Positions 17,821 to 27,885 are shown, counted from the stretch's first letter. The stretch: 64,000 bases of DNA from Seminibacterium arietis (GCF_042675725.1 NZ_JBHTJN010000011.1:124001-188000); one strand, 5' to 3'. The notes: generated by a model not told the origin, from the letters alone. Program-made: numbers and translations.

Positions 17821-18174
17821 CTACCTAATTGGATGAATATAAATACGATAATTTTGTGACTGTGAGGTTGGAGCTATCAACTCTATATCTATCGTTTGAT
17901 TACTTTGCAAGTGAGTTTGAACTGATAAGTGCGGTTCATTTCCTTGTGTAACGCCGTTTTGATCATACCAAAAAATATGATAAACAAAATCTATAGGTTC
18001 TGTAGTAACATTACTAACAGAAAATTTATCATCATTAGCTATCGTTTCAATCTTATTCGCTAAAACAGATTCTATATTCACTATTGGAGTGCTAGATTGC
18101 ACTAGATTTAGTGGTCTTGTTGAACAAGCAACTAATAATATAGCACTTAATAAAATAATTACTTTTTTCATCAT
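17821..18174 (-). CDS. ycfL: YcfL-family (DUF1425) lipoprotein
   Basis: 117 residues with a lipoprotein signal ending LLVAC (C17). The body is a small beta-rich domain (SVSNVTTEPIDFVYHIFWYDQNG). Its start codon overlaps the hinT stop in an ATGA arrangement (18171-18174), so it is translationally coupled to hinT. Order and length match the ycfL gene between hinT and nagZ in enterics. Function is not established. E. coli has lpoB and thiK after ycfL; neither is present here. Confidence 0.8.
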   Translation of the reverse strand: MMKKVIILLSAILLVACSTRPLNLVQSSTPIVNIESVLANKIETIANDDKFSVSNVTTEPIDFVYHIFWYDQNGVTQGNEPHLSVQTHLQSNQTIDIELIAPTSQSQNYRIYIHPIR

Positions 18175-18521
18175 TTTGCTAACATTTTACCTAAAGGTTC
18201 TCCACCTACAAGGTGCATATGCAAGTGAAACACCTCTTGTCCCCCATGCTTATTACAATTTACAATTAAACGATAACCGTCTTCAGAAATACCTTCTTGT
18301 TTTGCTAATTTTGCTGCGACTGTAAACAATCGACCTAATGCTATTTCATCCTCTGAAATAACATCATTCACAGTAGCAATAATTTTATTTGGAATAATCA
18401 AAATATGCGTTTTTGCTTGCGGTGAAATATCACGAAATGCGGTAACTAATTCATCTTGATATACAATATTGGCAGGAATTTCTTTGCGAATAATTTTACT
18501 GAAAATAGTTTCTATTGACAT
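18171..18521 (-). CDS. hinT: HIT-family purine nucleoside phosphoramidase
   Basis: 116 residues. The histidine triad is H99, H101 and H103 in FHLHMHLVGG, with the HinT N-terminal block ETIFSKIIRKEIPANIVYQD. It hydrolyses adenosine phosphoramidates and acyl-adenylates. It heads the hinT-ycfL-nagZ operon; AGGAGA precedes the ATG. Confidence 0.95.
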   Translation of the reverse strand: MSIETIFSKIIRKEIPANIVYQDELVTAFRDISPQAKTHILIIPNKIIATVNDVISEDEIALGRLFTVAAKLAKQEGISEDGYRLIVNCNKHGGQEVFHLHMHLVGGEPLGKMLAK

Positions 18522-18785
18522 AAATGTTCTCCTTTATTTTTCAATATATCCAACAATTAAGATAATTCTATCTAGTTGTAGTTTTATCAGAAAATATAAA
18601 AAATAGCAATTTAGGTTATTTTGTTTTTTAAATGTTAAAATAAATCAGACTTTCTATATATAAATGTTAGTCGGTTGTTATTGATTTCGTAACTTTACCA
18701 AAAATTATAAAAAATAAAATTTTTTTAGTTTTAACTTTGTTCTGAATATCTTAAAATAGCGACAATTTATTTTCTAGGACATGTC

Positions 18786-19640
18786 ATGAAAAACGACAAC
18801 ACTATTAACTTAATTGCAAGTCCTGCCGAGATGTCACAAATTGGTGAACAGGCTGGTGCGTATAAAGCAACTAAAAATCAATTTTATTCCTTTTTATCAG
18901 CAATTTCCTCTGGTGCATTTATTGCTTTAGCTTTCGTATTTTATGCAACCACACAAGTAAACAGCGGAGATGTACCTTGGGGGATTTCAAAATTAATTGG
19001 AGGAATAGTCTTCTCTATTGGCGTAATTATGGTTGTAGTTTGTGGTTGTGAGTTATTTACTTCATCGACTATGACTACTGTTGCTCGTGTAGCAAAACGC
19101 ATTACTACTTTACAAATGTTACGTAACTGGCTTGTAGTTTATGTAGGAAATTTTGTTGGTGCATTAACGATCGTAACATTAATTTGGTTTGCTGGGCAAA
19201 CTATGGCAGCTGATGGTCAATGGGGATTGGTAATTCTAAAAACTGCACAACATAAAATTCATCATAGCTGGTTACAAGCCTTTTGTTTGGGCATTTTGTG
19301 TAACATTATGGTATGCCTTGCTGTATGGTTAGCTTATGCAGGTAAGAGTTTGACGGATAAGGCTTTTATTATGATTTTACCAATAGCTCTTTTTGTTTCT
19401 TCTGGTTTTGAACACAGCGTAGCAAATATGTTTATGATTCCAATGGGCATGTTAACGGCACACTTCAGTCCAGCTGAATTTTGGCAATCAGTTGCATTAA
19501 CCCCTGCTCAATTTGCAGATTTAGATTTTTACCACTTTATTGTTAAAAACTTAATTCCAGTAACCTTAGGAAATATTGTTGGAGGTGGCGTTTGTGTTGC
19601 ACTAATGCAGTGGTACACCAATAAGCCATCTCATCATTAA
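18786..19640 (+). CDS. focA: Formate channel FocA
   Basis: 284 residues of the FNT family with six membrane segments. Family marks include ISSGAFIALAFVFY, the loop GCELFTSSTMT and the late GFEHSVANMF with the conserved pore histidine. It exports formate made by PflB in anaerobic growth and can re-import it. pflB follows after 87 bp. Only a half-match to an FNR box (TTGAT at 18678-18682) is visible upstream. Confidence 0.94.
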   Translation: MKNDNTINLIASPAEMSQIGEQAGAYKATKNQFYSFLSAISSGAFIALAFVFYATTQVNSGDVPWGISKLIGGIVFSIGVIMVVVCGCELFTSSTMTTVARVAKRITTLQMLRNWLVVYVGNFVGALTIVTLIWFAGQTMAADGQWGLVILKTAQHKIHHSWLQAFCLGILCNIMVCLAVWLAYAGKSLTDKAFIMILPIALFVSSGFEHSVANMFMIPMGMLTAHFSPAEFWQSVALTPAQFADLDFYHFIVKNLIPVTLGNIVGGGVCVALMQWYTNKPSHH

Positions 19641-19727
19641 ATTAGGCGTAAGTGCGGTCGCTTTTTAAAAAATTTACCGTATTTGCAAAGTAGAATTTTT
19701 AACTCCATAAAATAAAGGAAATATAAA

Positions 19728-22040
19728 ATGACACAATTAACAGAAGCCCAACAAAAAGCTTGGGAAGGTTTTGTGGCGGGCGATTGGCAAACTGAAGTCA
19801 ATGTTCGTGATTTTATTCAGAAAAACTATACTCCTTATGAAGGTGATGAATCATTCCTTGCTGAGGCAACCGAAGCAACAACTACATTGTGGAATAACGT
19901 CATGGAAAAAATTAAAGTGGAAAATAAAACCCACGAACCTTATGACATAGACCCAGATACACCATCGACTATCACTTCTCATAAACCAGGTTATATTAAT
20001 AAAGATTTAGAAAAAATCGTTGGTTTACAAACAGACGCTCCATTGAAACGTGCAATTATGCCTTACGGTGGAATCAAAATGGTAAAAGGTTCATGCCAAG
20101 TTTATAATCGTGAACTTAAACCTGAAATTGAGCATATCTTCACTGAATATCGTAAAACACACAACCAAGGTGTATTTGATGTATATACTCCAGATATTCT
20201 ACGTTGCCGTAAATCAGGAGTAATAACAGGCTTACCAGATGCTTACGGTCGTGGTCGTATTATTGGTGACTATCGTCGCTTAGCCGTATATGGCGTAGAC
20301 TTCTTAATGAAAGATAAATTCAAGCAATTTACTTCATTACAAGCTCGTTTAGAAAGCGGAGAAGATATTCAAGCTACAATTCAATTACGTGAAGAAATTG
20401 CAGAGCAATATCGTGCATTAGGAAAAATTAAAGAAATGGCTGCTTCTTATGGTTGCGATATTTCTAATCCTGCAACCAATGCTCAAGAAGCTGTACAATG
20501 GACTTATTTCGCTTACCTTGCAGCAGTAAAATCGCAAAACGGTGCAGCGATGTCATTCGGTCGTGTATCATCTTTCTTAGATATTTATATTGAACGTGAT
20601 TTAAAAGCAGGAAAAATCACTGAACAGGATGCTCAAGAATTAATTGATCATCTAGTAATGAAATTGCGAATGGTGCGTTTTTTACGCACACCTGAATATG
20701 ATCAATTATTCTCAGGTGACCCAATGTGGGCAACAGAGACTTTAGCTGGTATGGGGTTAGATGGTCGCACATTGGTAACTAAGAATAGTTTCCGTATGTT
20801 GCATACTCTTTATACAATGGGACCTTCACCAGAACCAAATTTAACTATTCTGTGGTCTGAGCAGTTACCAGAAGCCTTTAAACGCTACTGTGCAAAAGTT
20901 TCTATTGATACATCTTCTGTACAATATGAAAATGACGATTTGATGCGTCCAGATTTCAATAACGATGATTATGCTATCGCTTGCTGTGTGAGTCCAATGA
21001 TTGTAGGTAAACAAATGCAATTCTTTGGTGCTAGAGCCAACTTAGCTAAAACATTGCTATATGCGATCAATGGTGGTATTGATGAAAAATCTGGTATGCA
21101 AGTTGGTCCAAAAACAGCCCCAATCACTGATGACGTATTGAGTTTCGATACTGTAATGGAACGCATGGATCAATTTATGGATTGGTTAGCTACACAATAT
21201 GTAACTGCCCTTAATGTTATCCATTTTATGCATGATAAATATGCTTATGAAGCTGCATTGATGGCATTCCATGATCGTGATGTATATCGCACAATGGCTT
21301 GTGGTATCGCTGGACTTTCAGTTGCAGCGGATTCATTAGCTGCAATTAAATATGCAAAAGTAAAACCTGTACGTGGCGATATTAAAGACAAAGATGGTAA
21401 TATAGTAGCATCTAATGTGGCAATTGATTTCGAAATTGAAGGAGAATACCCTCAATTTGGTAACAATGACAGCCGTGTTGATGAGTTAGCTGTTGATTTA
21501 GTCGAACGCTTTATGAAGAAAATTCAAACTCATAAAACATATCGTAATGCAACTCCAACACAGTCAGTTCTTACTATTACTTCTAATGTGGTGTACGGTA
21601 AGAAAACAGGTAATACCCCTGATGGTCGTCGTGCAGGAGCACCTTTCGGACCTGGTGCAAACCCAATGCATGGACGCGATCAAAAAGGTGCTGTAGCTTC
21701 TTTGACTTCTGTAGCAAAACTACCATTTGCTTATGCTAAAGATGGTATCTCTTATACATTCTCTATTGTTCCAAACGCTTTAGGGAAAGATATGGAAGCT
21801 CAAAAACGTAATCTTGCTGGATTAATGGATGGCTATTTCCATCATGAATCTACTATAGAAGGTGGGCAACATTTAAATGTAAATGTAATGAATCGTGAAA
21901 TGTTGTTAGATGCAATGGAAAATCCTGAAAAATATCCACAATTAACAATCCGTGTATCTGGTTATGCTGTACGATTCAACTCTTTGACTAAAGAGCAACA
22001 GCAAGATGTAATTACACGTACATTTACTCAGAGCATGTAA
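19728..22040 (+). CDS. pflB: Formate C-acetyltransferase (pyruvate formate-lyase)
   Basis: 770 residues, slightly longer than the 760 of E. coli. Active-site cysteines C419 and C420 lie in IACCVSPM, and the glycyl-radical glycine G745 in IRVSGYAVRFNSLTKEQQQ near the C-terminus. It splits pyruvate + CoA into acetyl-CoA and formate under anaerobic conditions, after activation by PflA. The AAGGAAAT ribosome site fits ATG 19728. A USS lies in the focA-pflB gap. Confidence 0.98.
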   Translation: MTQLTEAQQKAWEGFVAGDWQTEVNVRDFIQKNYTPYEGDESFLAEATEATTTLWNNVMEKIKVENKTHEPYDIDPDTPSTITSHKPGYINKDLEKIVGLQTDAPLKRAIMPYGGIKMVKGSCQVYNRELKPEIEHIFTEYRKTHNQGVFDVYTPDILRCRKSGVITGLPDAYGRGRIIGDYRRLAVYGVDFLMKDKFKQFTSLQARLESGEDIQATIQLREEIAEQYRALGKIKEMAASYGCDISNPATNAQEAVQWTYFAYLAAVKSQNGAAMSFGRVSSFLDIYIERDLKAGKITEQDAQELIDHLVMKLRMVRFLRTPEYDQLFSGDPMWATETLAGMGLDGRTLVTKNSFRMLHTLYTMGPSPEPNLTILWSEQLPEAFKRYCAKVSIDTSSVQYENDDLMRPDFNNDDYAIACCVSPMIVGKQMQFFGARANLAKTLLYAINGGIDEKSGMQVGPKTAPITDDVLSFDTVMERMDQFMDWLATQYVTALNVIHFMHDKYAYEAALMAFHDRDVYRTMACGIAGLSVAADSLAAIKYAKVKPVRGDIKDKDGNIVASNVAIDFEIEGEYPQFGNNDSRVDELAVDLVERFMKKIQTHKTYRNATPTQSVLTITSNVVYGKKTGNTPDGRRAGAPFGPGANPMHGRDQKGAVASLTSVAKLPFAYAKDGISYTFSIVPNALGKDMEAQKRNLAGLMDGYFHHESTIEGGQHLNVNVMNREMLLDAMENPEKYPQLTIRVSGYAVRFNSLTKEQQQDVITRTFTQSM

Positions 22041-22077
22041 TAATATTACAAAAATTACATTAAAATTAAGTTTAATA

Positions 22078-22112
22078 GGGGGGACAGTATAAAATCATAC
22101 TGTTCCCTTTTG
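22078..22112 (+). terminator. Terminator after pflB
   Basis: GGGACAGTAT (22081-22090) pairs with ATACTGTTCCC (22097-22107) with one bulged base, followed by TTTTG. It ends the focA-pflB unit, so the next gene has its own promoter. Confidence 0.8.
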
Positions 22113-22188
22113 TTTTGGGCTATAATGAAAAGAATCGCAATAAAGTAGTTTGCGTTATTACTCTTAACTTTCACATAGGAGAATCAGA

Positions 22189-23001
22189 ATGAAAAAAATG
22201 AAAATCAAACTTACTACTCTTGCTTTGGCTTCTGCTTTTGTCTTAACTGCCTGTAGTACCCAAATAGATGGTGATGCTAGACTTCAAGAACAAGCTGTAC
22301 TGGGAATTAACTGGGTACAACAATCTGGTGAATATCAAGCACTTGCTCATCAAGCATTTAACACAGCAAAAGTTGCATTTGATCAGGCTAAAGTGAAAAA
22401 AGGGAAAAAGAAAGCTGTAGTTGTCGATCTTGACGAAACTATGATTGATAATAGTGCTCATGCTGGCTGGCAAGTTAAAAATGGCAAAGGCTTTAACCCT
22501 GAAGTTTGGACCCGTTGGGTCAATGCTCGTCAAAGCCAAGCAATTGCTGGAGCAGTAGAATTTAATAATTATGTTAATTCCCATAAGGGTACAATGTTTT
22601 ATGTATCTAATCGTAAGGATTCAACTGAAAAAGCTGCAACAATTGATGATATGAAGAAATTAGGTTTCAATGGTGTTAGCGAAGAAACTTTATATCTGAA
22701 AAAAGATAAATCAAATAAATCAAAACGCTTTGCTGATATTGAACAACAAGGTTACGAAATTGTGCTTTATGTTGGTGATAACTTAAACGATTTTGGCGAT
22801 GAAACTTACAAAAAATCAAATGCAGAACGACGTAGTTTCGTTGAACAAAATCGTCAGGCTTTTGGTAAAAAATTCATTATGTTACCAAATCCAAACTATG
22901 GAGACTGGGAGCGTGGTATGGCGAAAGATTATTATAAAGGTGATGCTCAAAGTCGTGTAAAAATTCGTCACGATGCAATTAAAGCATGGGATGGCAAATA
23001 A
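22189..23001 (+). CDS. hel: Outer-membrane acid phosphatase, lipoprotein e(P4) family
   Basis: 270 residues with a lipoprotein signal ending LTAC (C22). The HAD phosphatase motif VVVDLDETMIDNS provides the nucleophile Asp, and YVGDNLNDFGDE is the acidic motif of the DDDD superfamily. In H. influenzae, e(P4) dephosphorylates NMN to nicotinamide riboside, a step in NAD (V factor) uptake, and it was also described as a heme-related protein. AGGAGA precedes the ATG. The gene lies alone between pflB and pflA with terminators on both sides, an unusual location. Confidence 0.93.
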   Translation: MKKMKIKLTTLALASAFVLTACSTQIDGDARLQEQAVLGINWVQQSGEYQALAHQAFNTAKVAFDQAKVKKGKKKAVVVDLDETMIDNSAHAGWQVKNGKGFNPEVWTRWVNARQSQAIAGAVEFNNYVNSHKGTMFYVSNRKDSTEKAATIDDMKKLGFNGVSEETLYLKKDKSNKSKRFADIEQQGYEIVLYVGDNLNDFGDETYKKSNAERRSFVEQNRQAFGKKFIMLPNPNYGDWERGMAKDYYKGDAQSRVKIRHDAIKAWDGK

Positions 23002-23019
23002 TTTATTTTATAATTCAGT

Positions 23020-23062
23020 AATTCCCTATTGCAACATACAATAGGGAATTATCGTTTGTTTT
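23020..23062 (+). terminator. Terminator after the e(P4) gene
   Basis: AATTCCCTATTG (23020-23031) and CAATAGGGAATT (23039-23050) form a perfect 12-bp stem, followed by a T-rich tail. Confidence 0.85.
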
Positions 23063-23135
23063 TACTGCATGAATCAGATTGAAGTGCGGTGAGTTTTTTT
23101 AGATTTTTATTTATTCGTGAAAGTAAAGGTATAAA

Positions 23136-23876
23136 ATGTCAGTGTTAGGTCGTTACCATTCTTATGAATCTTGCGGCACTGTTGATGGTCCAGGTATCAG
23201 ATTTATTTTATTTTTACAAGGTTGCTTGATGCGTTGTAAATATTGTCATAATCGAGATACTTGGGATCTACATGATGGTAAGCTAATCTCTGTAGATGAA
23301 TTAATGAAAGAAGTTGTTAGCTATCGCCATTTTATGCGAGCTTCTGGCGGTGGTGTAACAGCTTCGGGAGGAGAGGCTATATTACAAGCCGAATTTGTAC
23401 GAGATTGGTTTCGAGCCTGCAAGGAAGTAGGAATTCATACCTGCTTAGATACAAATGGTTTTGTACGTCATTATGATCATATTATTGATGAATTATTAGA
23501 TGTAACAGATTTAGTTCTACTTGATTTAAAAGAACTAAATGATGATGTTCATAAAAATTTAATTGGCGTATCTAACAAACGTACTCTACAATTTGCTCAG
23601 TATTTACAACAGCGTAATCAACCTACATGGATCCGTTATGTTGTTGTACCAGGATGGACTGATAATGATGATGACGTGCATAGTTTAGGACAATTTACTC
23701 AAAATATGCAAAATATCGAAAAAATCGAATTATTACCTTATCATCGTTTAGGTGTTCACAAATGGGAAACTTTGGGCGAAAAATACGAATTAGCAGAAGT
23801 GATGCCTCCTTCGAAAGATTCTTTAGAACATATTAAACATATTTTAGAAAATTACGGACATGTCGTGAAATTTTAA
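23136..23876 (+). CDS. pflA: Pyruvate formate-lyase-activating enzyme
   Basis: 246-residue radical-SAM protein. The 4Fe-4S cluster cysteines are C30, C34 and C37 in QGCLMRCKYCHNRDTWDLH, and GGGVTASGGEA contains the SAM-contacting GGE. It installs the glycyl radical on PflB. It is separated from pflB by the e(P4) gene and by two terminators, so it must be transcribed independently. A USS lies at 23083 in its upstream region. Confidence 0.97.
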   Translation: MSVLGRYHSYESCGTVDGPGIRFILFLQGCLMRCKYCHNRDTWDLHDGKLISVDELMKEVVSYRHFMRASGGGVTASGGEAILQAEFVRDWFRACKEVGIHTCLDTNGFVRHYDHIIDELLDVTDLVLLDLKELNDDVHKNLIGVSNKRTLQFAQYLQQRNQPTWIRYVVVPGWTDNDDDVHSLGQFTQNMQNIEKIELLPYHRLGVHKWETLGEKYELAEVMPPSKDSLEHIKHILENYGHVVKF

Positions 23877-23895
23877 ATTTGTACTATTACGATAT

Positions 23896-23928
23896 AAAAA
23901 TAGGATTGATTCATCAATCCTATTTTTA
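23896..23928. terminator. Bidirectional terminator between pflA and ilvH
   Basis: AAAATAGGATTGAT and ATCAATCCTATTTT form a 14-bp stem with a 2-base centre and A/T runs on both flanks. It therefore fits termination of both convergent genes. Confidence 0.85.
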
Positions 23929-23974
23929 TTACTGTGTGCATTAAAAAAATAGAAACTTCCCTTATTTATCGCAT

Positions 23975-24466
23975 TCACAGACAGTTTTTTTCTCCCCTTG
24001 ATAAACTAATTAAACCTGAGCGTACAACTTCAATTAAATTAGTGTCTTCTTTCACTGCCGTTAAAAATGAATCCAGTTTATCTTTTGTTCCAACTAATTG
24101 AATTGTATAAGATTTTTGAGTAACATCAACGATCTGCCCGCGGAAAATATCCGTTAAACGTTTTAATTCATCTCTTGATGAACCCACAGCTCTTACTTTA
24201 ACTAACATTACTTCTCTTTCTACATGATCACAATCACTTAAATTTACTACTTTAAAAATTTCAATCAGCTTATGCAGCTGCTTTTCAATTTGTTCTAGTA
24301 CTTGCTCATCGCCATAAGCTTCAATAGTCATACGAGATAAGGTAGGATCATCTGTTGGAGCAACTGTTAAGCTTTCAATATTAAAAGCTCGTTGTGAAAA
24401 TAAACCCACTACTCGAGATAATGCGCCTGACTCATTTTCAATTAAGACTGATAAAATTCTACGCAT
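23975..24466 (-). CDS. ilvH: Acetolactate synthase small (regulatory) subunit
   Basis: 163 residues. The N-terminal ACT domain starts RRILSVLIENESGALSRVVGLFSQRAFNIESLTV, followed by the C-terminal ALS_ss domain. It gives valine feedback sensitivity and full activity to IlvI. Its ATG overlaps the ilvI stop codon by one base (TAATG), so the two are translationally coupled. Confidence 0.96.
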   Translation of the reverse strand: MRRILSVLIENESGALSRVVGLFSQRAFNIESLTVAPTDDPTLSRMTIEAYGDEQVLEQIEKQLHKLIEIFKVVNLSDCDHVEREVMLVKVRAVGSSRDELKRLTDIFRGQIVDVTQKSYTIQLVGTKDKLDSFLTAVKEDTNLIEVVRSGLISLSRGEKNCL

Positions 24467-26184
24467 TATTGTATCTCCGTTTTAGTTAAAATCATTTCAT
24501 TCATGCTTCCTCCCCTTTTTTGCATTGGATAAACATGTTCAGTTTCATCAACTCTAATATCAACAAATACTAGCCTATTTTTAATTTCAAAAGCCTGTTT
24601 CAATTTATCTTCTAGCTCTTCAGGTTTATCAATACGAATACCAACATGTCCATAAGCCTCTGCAACTTTGACAAAATCAGGAAGTGAATTCATATAAGAT
24701 TGAGAATGTCGTCCTGAGTAAATTAAATCCTGCCATTGTTTTACCATGCCTAAAAAACGGTTATTTAAGCTAACAATAACTACAGCTACTCCATATTGCT
24801 GTGCAGTAGATAGTTCTTGAATATTCATCTGAATGCTACCGTCGCCTGTTATACAAACTACAATTTCATTAGGATGAGCCAATTTCACACCTAAAGAGGC
24901 AGGCAAACCAAATCCCATTGTCCCTAAGCCACCCGAATTAATCCATTGACGTGGTTTATCAAAAGGATAATAAAGTGCAGCAAACATCTGATGTTGTCCC
25001 ACATCTGAAGCAATATATGCTTTCCCATGAGTAATGCGATAAACGGTTTCAATCACTTGCTGAGGCTTTATAACCTCAGAAGTGCGGTCAAACTCTAGAC
25101 ATTTACAAGCTTTCCATTGATTAATCTGATGCCACCATTCATCAAGGCAAGATTGTGATTTACTTAATTCTTCTATCTGCAATAAAGAAAGCATTTCATT
25201 TAGCACATTTGTTGCATCGCCTACAATTGGGATATCTGCTAATACATTTTTAGAAATAGAAGTTGGATCAATGTCAATTTGTACTACTTTTGCATTTGGG
25301 CAGTATTTTTCTAAATTATTAGTTGTACGATCATCAAAGCGAACACCAACAGCAAAAATTAAATCACTATGATGCATAGTATTATTGGCTTCGAATGTAC
25401 CATGCATACCAAGCATACCTAAAAATTGATTATCAGTCGAAGGAAAAGCTCCCAAGCCCATTAATGATGAAGTTACTGGTAAATTAAGCAGTTTTGCTAA
25501 CTGATAAACTTGTTCGCTACAATTTGACAGTACTGTCCCTCCTCCAAGAAAAAGAACTGGCTTTTTAGCAACTAATAAAGCCTTTAAAGCCTTTTTAATT
25601 TGCCCTTTATGCCCTTGTACTTTTGGATTATAAGAACGCATATTCACTTCTTGTGGGTATATGTAAGGAAATTTATTAGCTGGATTAAGAACATCTTTAG
25701 GCACATCTATAACTACGGGACCTGGACGTCCACTAGAGGCAATATAAAACGCTTTTTTAATGATCTCAGGTAACTCTTGTGCATGCTTAACTAAAAAACT
25801 GTGTTTCACTACAGGACGAGATATTCCCACCATGTCACACTCTTGAAAAGCATCTCTACCAATTAGATCAGACATAACTTGACCTGAAAAAATCACTAAT
25901 GGCACAGAATCCATATAAGCTGTCGCAATTCCAGTTATTGCATTAGTTGCACCTGGACCAGAAGTTACTAGTACACAACCGACTTCTCCTGTTGAACGAG
26001 CATAACCATCAGCCATATGTACAGCAGCTTGCTCATGTCGAACTAGAATATGTTCAATTCCGTCCATTGTATGAATTGCATCATAAATGTCTAACACAGA
26101 ACCGCCAGGATAACCAAAAATAAATCTTACACCTTGATCACGCAAAGATTGCACAATCATTTCTGCACCTGTTAATTTTTTCAT
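24466..26184 (-). CDS. ilvI: Acetolactate synthase large (catalytic) subunit
   Basis: 572 residues from the ATG at 26184. The in-frame ATG at 26196 would add MVLK, but homologues begin MKKLxGAEMxVQSL; neither start has a strong ribosome site. ThDP-enzyme features are FGYPGGSVLDIYDAI, the catalytic glutamate in VRHEQAAVHMADGYARS and the ThDP/Mg motif GDGSIQMNIQEL. It condenses two pyruvates, or pyruvate and 2-oxobutyrate, in valine, leucine and isoleucine synthesis. I saw no clear peptide attenuator in the leader. Confidence 0.95.
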   Translation of the reverse strand: MKKLTGAEMIVQSLRDQGVRFIFGYPGGSVLDIYDAIHTMDGIEHILVRHEQAAVHMADGYARSTGEVGCVLVTSGPGATNAITGIATAYMDSVPLVIFSGQVMSDLIGRDAFQECDMVGISRPVVKHSFLVKHAQELPEIIKKAFYIASSGRPGPVVIDVPKDVLNPANKFPYIYPQEVNMRSYNPKVQGHKGQIKKALKALLVAKKPVLFLGGGTVLSNCSEQVYQLAKLLNLPVTSSLMGLGAFPSTDNQFLGMLGMHGTFEANNTMHHSDLIFAVGVRFDDRTTNNLEKYCPNAKVVQIDIDPTSISKNVLADIPIVGDATNVLNEMLSLLQIEELSKSQSCLDEWWHQINQWKACKCLEFDRTSEVIKPQQVIETVYRITHGKAYIASDVGQHQMFAALYYPFDKPRQWINSGGLGTMGFGLPASLGVKLAHPNEIVVCITGDGSIQMNIQELSTAQQYGVAVVIVSLNNRFLGMVKQWQDLIYSGRHSQSYMNSLPDFVKVAEAYGHVGIRIDKPEELEDKLKQAFEIKNRLVFVDIRVDETEHVYPMQKRGGSMNEMILTKTEIQ

Positions 26185-26293
26185 TTTCAAAACCATCGCA
26201 CTTTAACATTCAAAATTTAAAATAACACACTTAAAGTGTTAAATATTGTTTAAATCTAAAATAAAGGATTTTATAAATAAAAACAATAAAAAT

Positions 26294-26324
26294 AATAAAA
26301 AAATGCGACACAAGCCGCATTTTA
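26294..26324 (-). terminator. Terminator after the NhaC-family gene
   Basis: AAAATGCG and CGCATTTT (26300-26307 and 26316-26323) form an 8-bp stem. On the minus strand it is followed by a long T-rich tail, so it ends the transporter transcript before ilvI. Confidence 0.8.
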
Positions 26325-26349
26325 TAAAATAGATTTAAAATATTAGTTA

Positions 26350-27885
26350 TTAGCTTATTCTTTTCTTAAATAGAAAAATTAAAATAAACAGTGAAAGTGC
26401 GGTAGCTACAAAACCTAAAATACCTGAATGACTAAGACCGACAACTAAATAACCGATAATAGTGGCAACTGCTACAACTAAGGCGTAAGGTAATTGAGTT
26501 TTAACGTGATCCATGTGATTACATTTTGCCCCTGTAGAGGACAGGATAGTCGTATCTGATACTGGTGAACAATGATCACCACAAACAGCTCCAGCCATCA
26601 CTGCGGATAAACAAGGTAATAACAATTCAGGTGCTGCATGTGCGGCAATTGCTGCTGCTATAGGTAACATGATACCAAATGTTCCCCAACTTGTTCCTGT
26701 TGAAAATGCCATCACCGCACCTAAAACAAATAGTAGTGCAGGTAACACTGAAACTGGTAGATTTTCTGACACAAAACCTGATAAATATTTACCTGCATTC
26801 ATGTCACCAACAACATTATTAATCACCCATGCAAAACATAGAATCAAAATTGCACCTAGCATAGATTTCATGCCAACTAAACAAGCTCTGCTATACTCTC
26901 CCATTGTAATTTGGCGTTGTAATAAAATACAAACTGTTACAACAATAATGGATGCTAAACCACCTGCAACTAAAGAAATACCTACTGTAGTATTTTCAAA
27001 TGCACCTAAAACTGAGAAAGGTTGATTATTTTCTGCCAAAGCTTGGTTACCTGTATATAACATCATTGCTACAGTTGCCACAATCAATGCCACGATAGGT
27101 AAAATCAAATTACGAACATGTCCCTGTACCCTTGTTTGAGAACTATCATCTTCATGAACTGATTCTAATGCCCATTTTTCATGCTTTGCCATTGAACCAA
27201 TATCAAAAGAAAAGTATGCAACAAAAAATACCATTAAAATAGAAAAAATAGCATAAAAGTTCATTGCACTCATTGCCATAAAGGCTCCAATTGGAGATTT
27301 ATCTGTAATACCATGGGTAACAAGCAAACCAGAAATAAGGGTCATAATATATGCCCCCCAACTAGACACTGGCATTAACACACACATCGGAGCCGCCGTT
27401 GAATCTAAGATATAAGCCAACTTCGCACGAGAAACTTTAAACTTATCAGTTACAGGGCGAGCAATTGCACCTACTGCAAGGCTATGGAAATAATCATCTA
27501 TAAAAGTAATAAAAACGAGTGAAGCAGCCATAATTTTTGCTCCACGACGACCTTTAATACGTTTTTGAGCCCACTCTGCAAAAGCACGATTACTACCAGA
27601 TACAGTTAAAAGTGCGGTTAAAATACCCAATAAAAATAAAAACAAAATAATGTTAATATTATTGTAATTTAGCACACTATCTTCAGCATTATATGCCAAA
27701 GATAACACATTACTCGATAAGTATTTAATTGCATTTATAATTGAAAAATCCGCCAACATTAACGAACCAACAATAATACCAACGCTGAGTGATAAAATAA
27801 CTCGACGAGTAATTATTGCTAATAATAAAGCCAGTGCTGCTGGCACGACAGACCAAAGTGATGTTGAATAATCTATGAGTTCCAT
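26350..27885 (-). CDS. NhaC-family transporter, predicted lysine transporter (LysW type)
   Basis: 511 residues with about 12 hydrophobic segments and the Na+/H+ antiporter NhaC signature regions (TFIDDYFHSLAVGAIARPVTD, STGTSWGTFGIMLPIA, GDHCSPVSDTTILSSTGA). By sequence alone it would be called a Na+/H+ antiporter. The 5' leader, however, contains a lysine riboswitch (about 27985-28170). Comparative genomics has assigned riboswitch-controlled NhaC homologues in gammaproteobacteria to lysine uptake. H. influenzae has the same gene beside ilvIH and hns. The ribosome site GGGA (27891-27894) sits in a small hairpin with GAGGG-complementary bases (27888-27909), suggesting translational control. Confidence 0.8.
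   Translation of the reverse strand: MELIDYSTSLWSVVPAALALLLAIITRRVILSLSVGIIVGSLMLADFSIINAIKYLSSNVLSLAYNAEDSVLNYNNINIILFLFLLGILTALLTVSGSNRAFAEWAQKRIKGRRGAKIMAASLVFITFIDDYFHSLAVGAIARPVTDKFKVSRAKLAYILDSTAAPMCVLMPVSSWGAYIMTLISGLLVTHGITDKSPIGAFMAMSAMNFYAIFSILMVFFVAYFSFDIGSMAKHEKWALESVHEDDSSQTRVQGHVRNLILPIVALIVATVAMMLYTGNQALAENNQPFSVLGAFENTTVGISLVAGGLASIIVVTVCILLQRQITMGEYSRACLVGMKSMLGAILILCFAWVINNVVGDMNAGKYLSGFVSENLPVSVLPALLFVLGAVMAFSTGTSWGTFGIMLPIAAAIAAHAAPELLLPCLSAVMAGAVCGDHCSPVSDTTILSSTGAKCNHMDHVKTQLPYALVVAVATIIGYLVVGLSHSGILGFVATALSLFILIFLFKKRIS

Noticed and set aside
18678..18691. Possible FNR box before focA
   Set aside because: Only the left half-site TTGAT matches; the right half is TAACT. 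Too weak to list as a site, though anaerobic control is expected.
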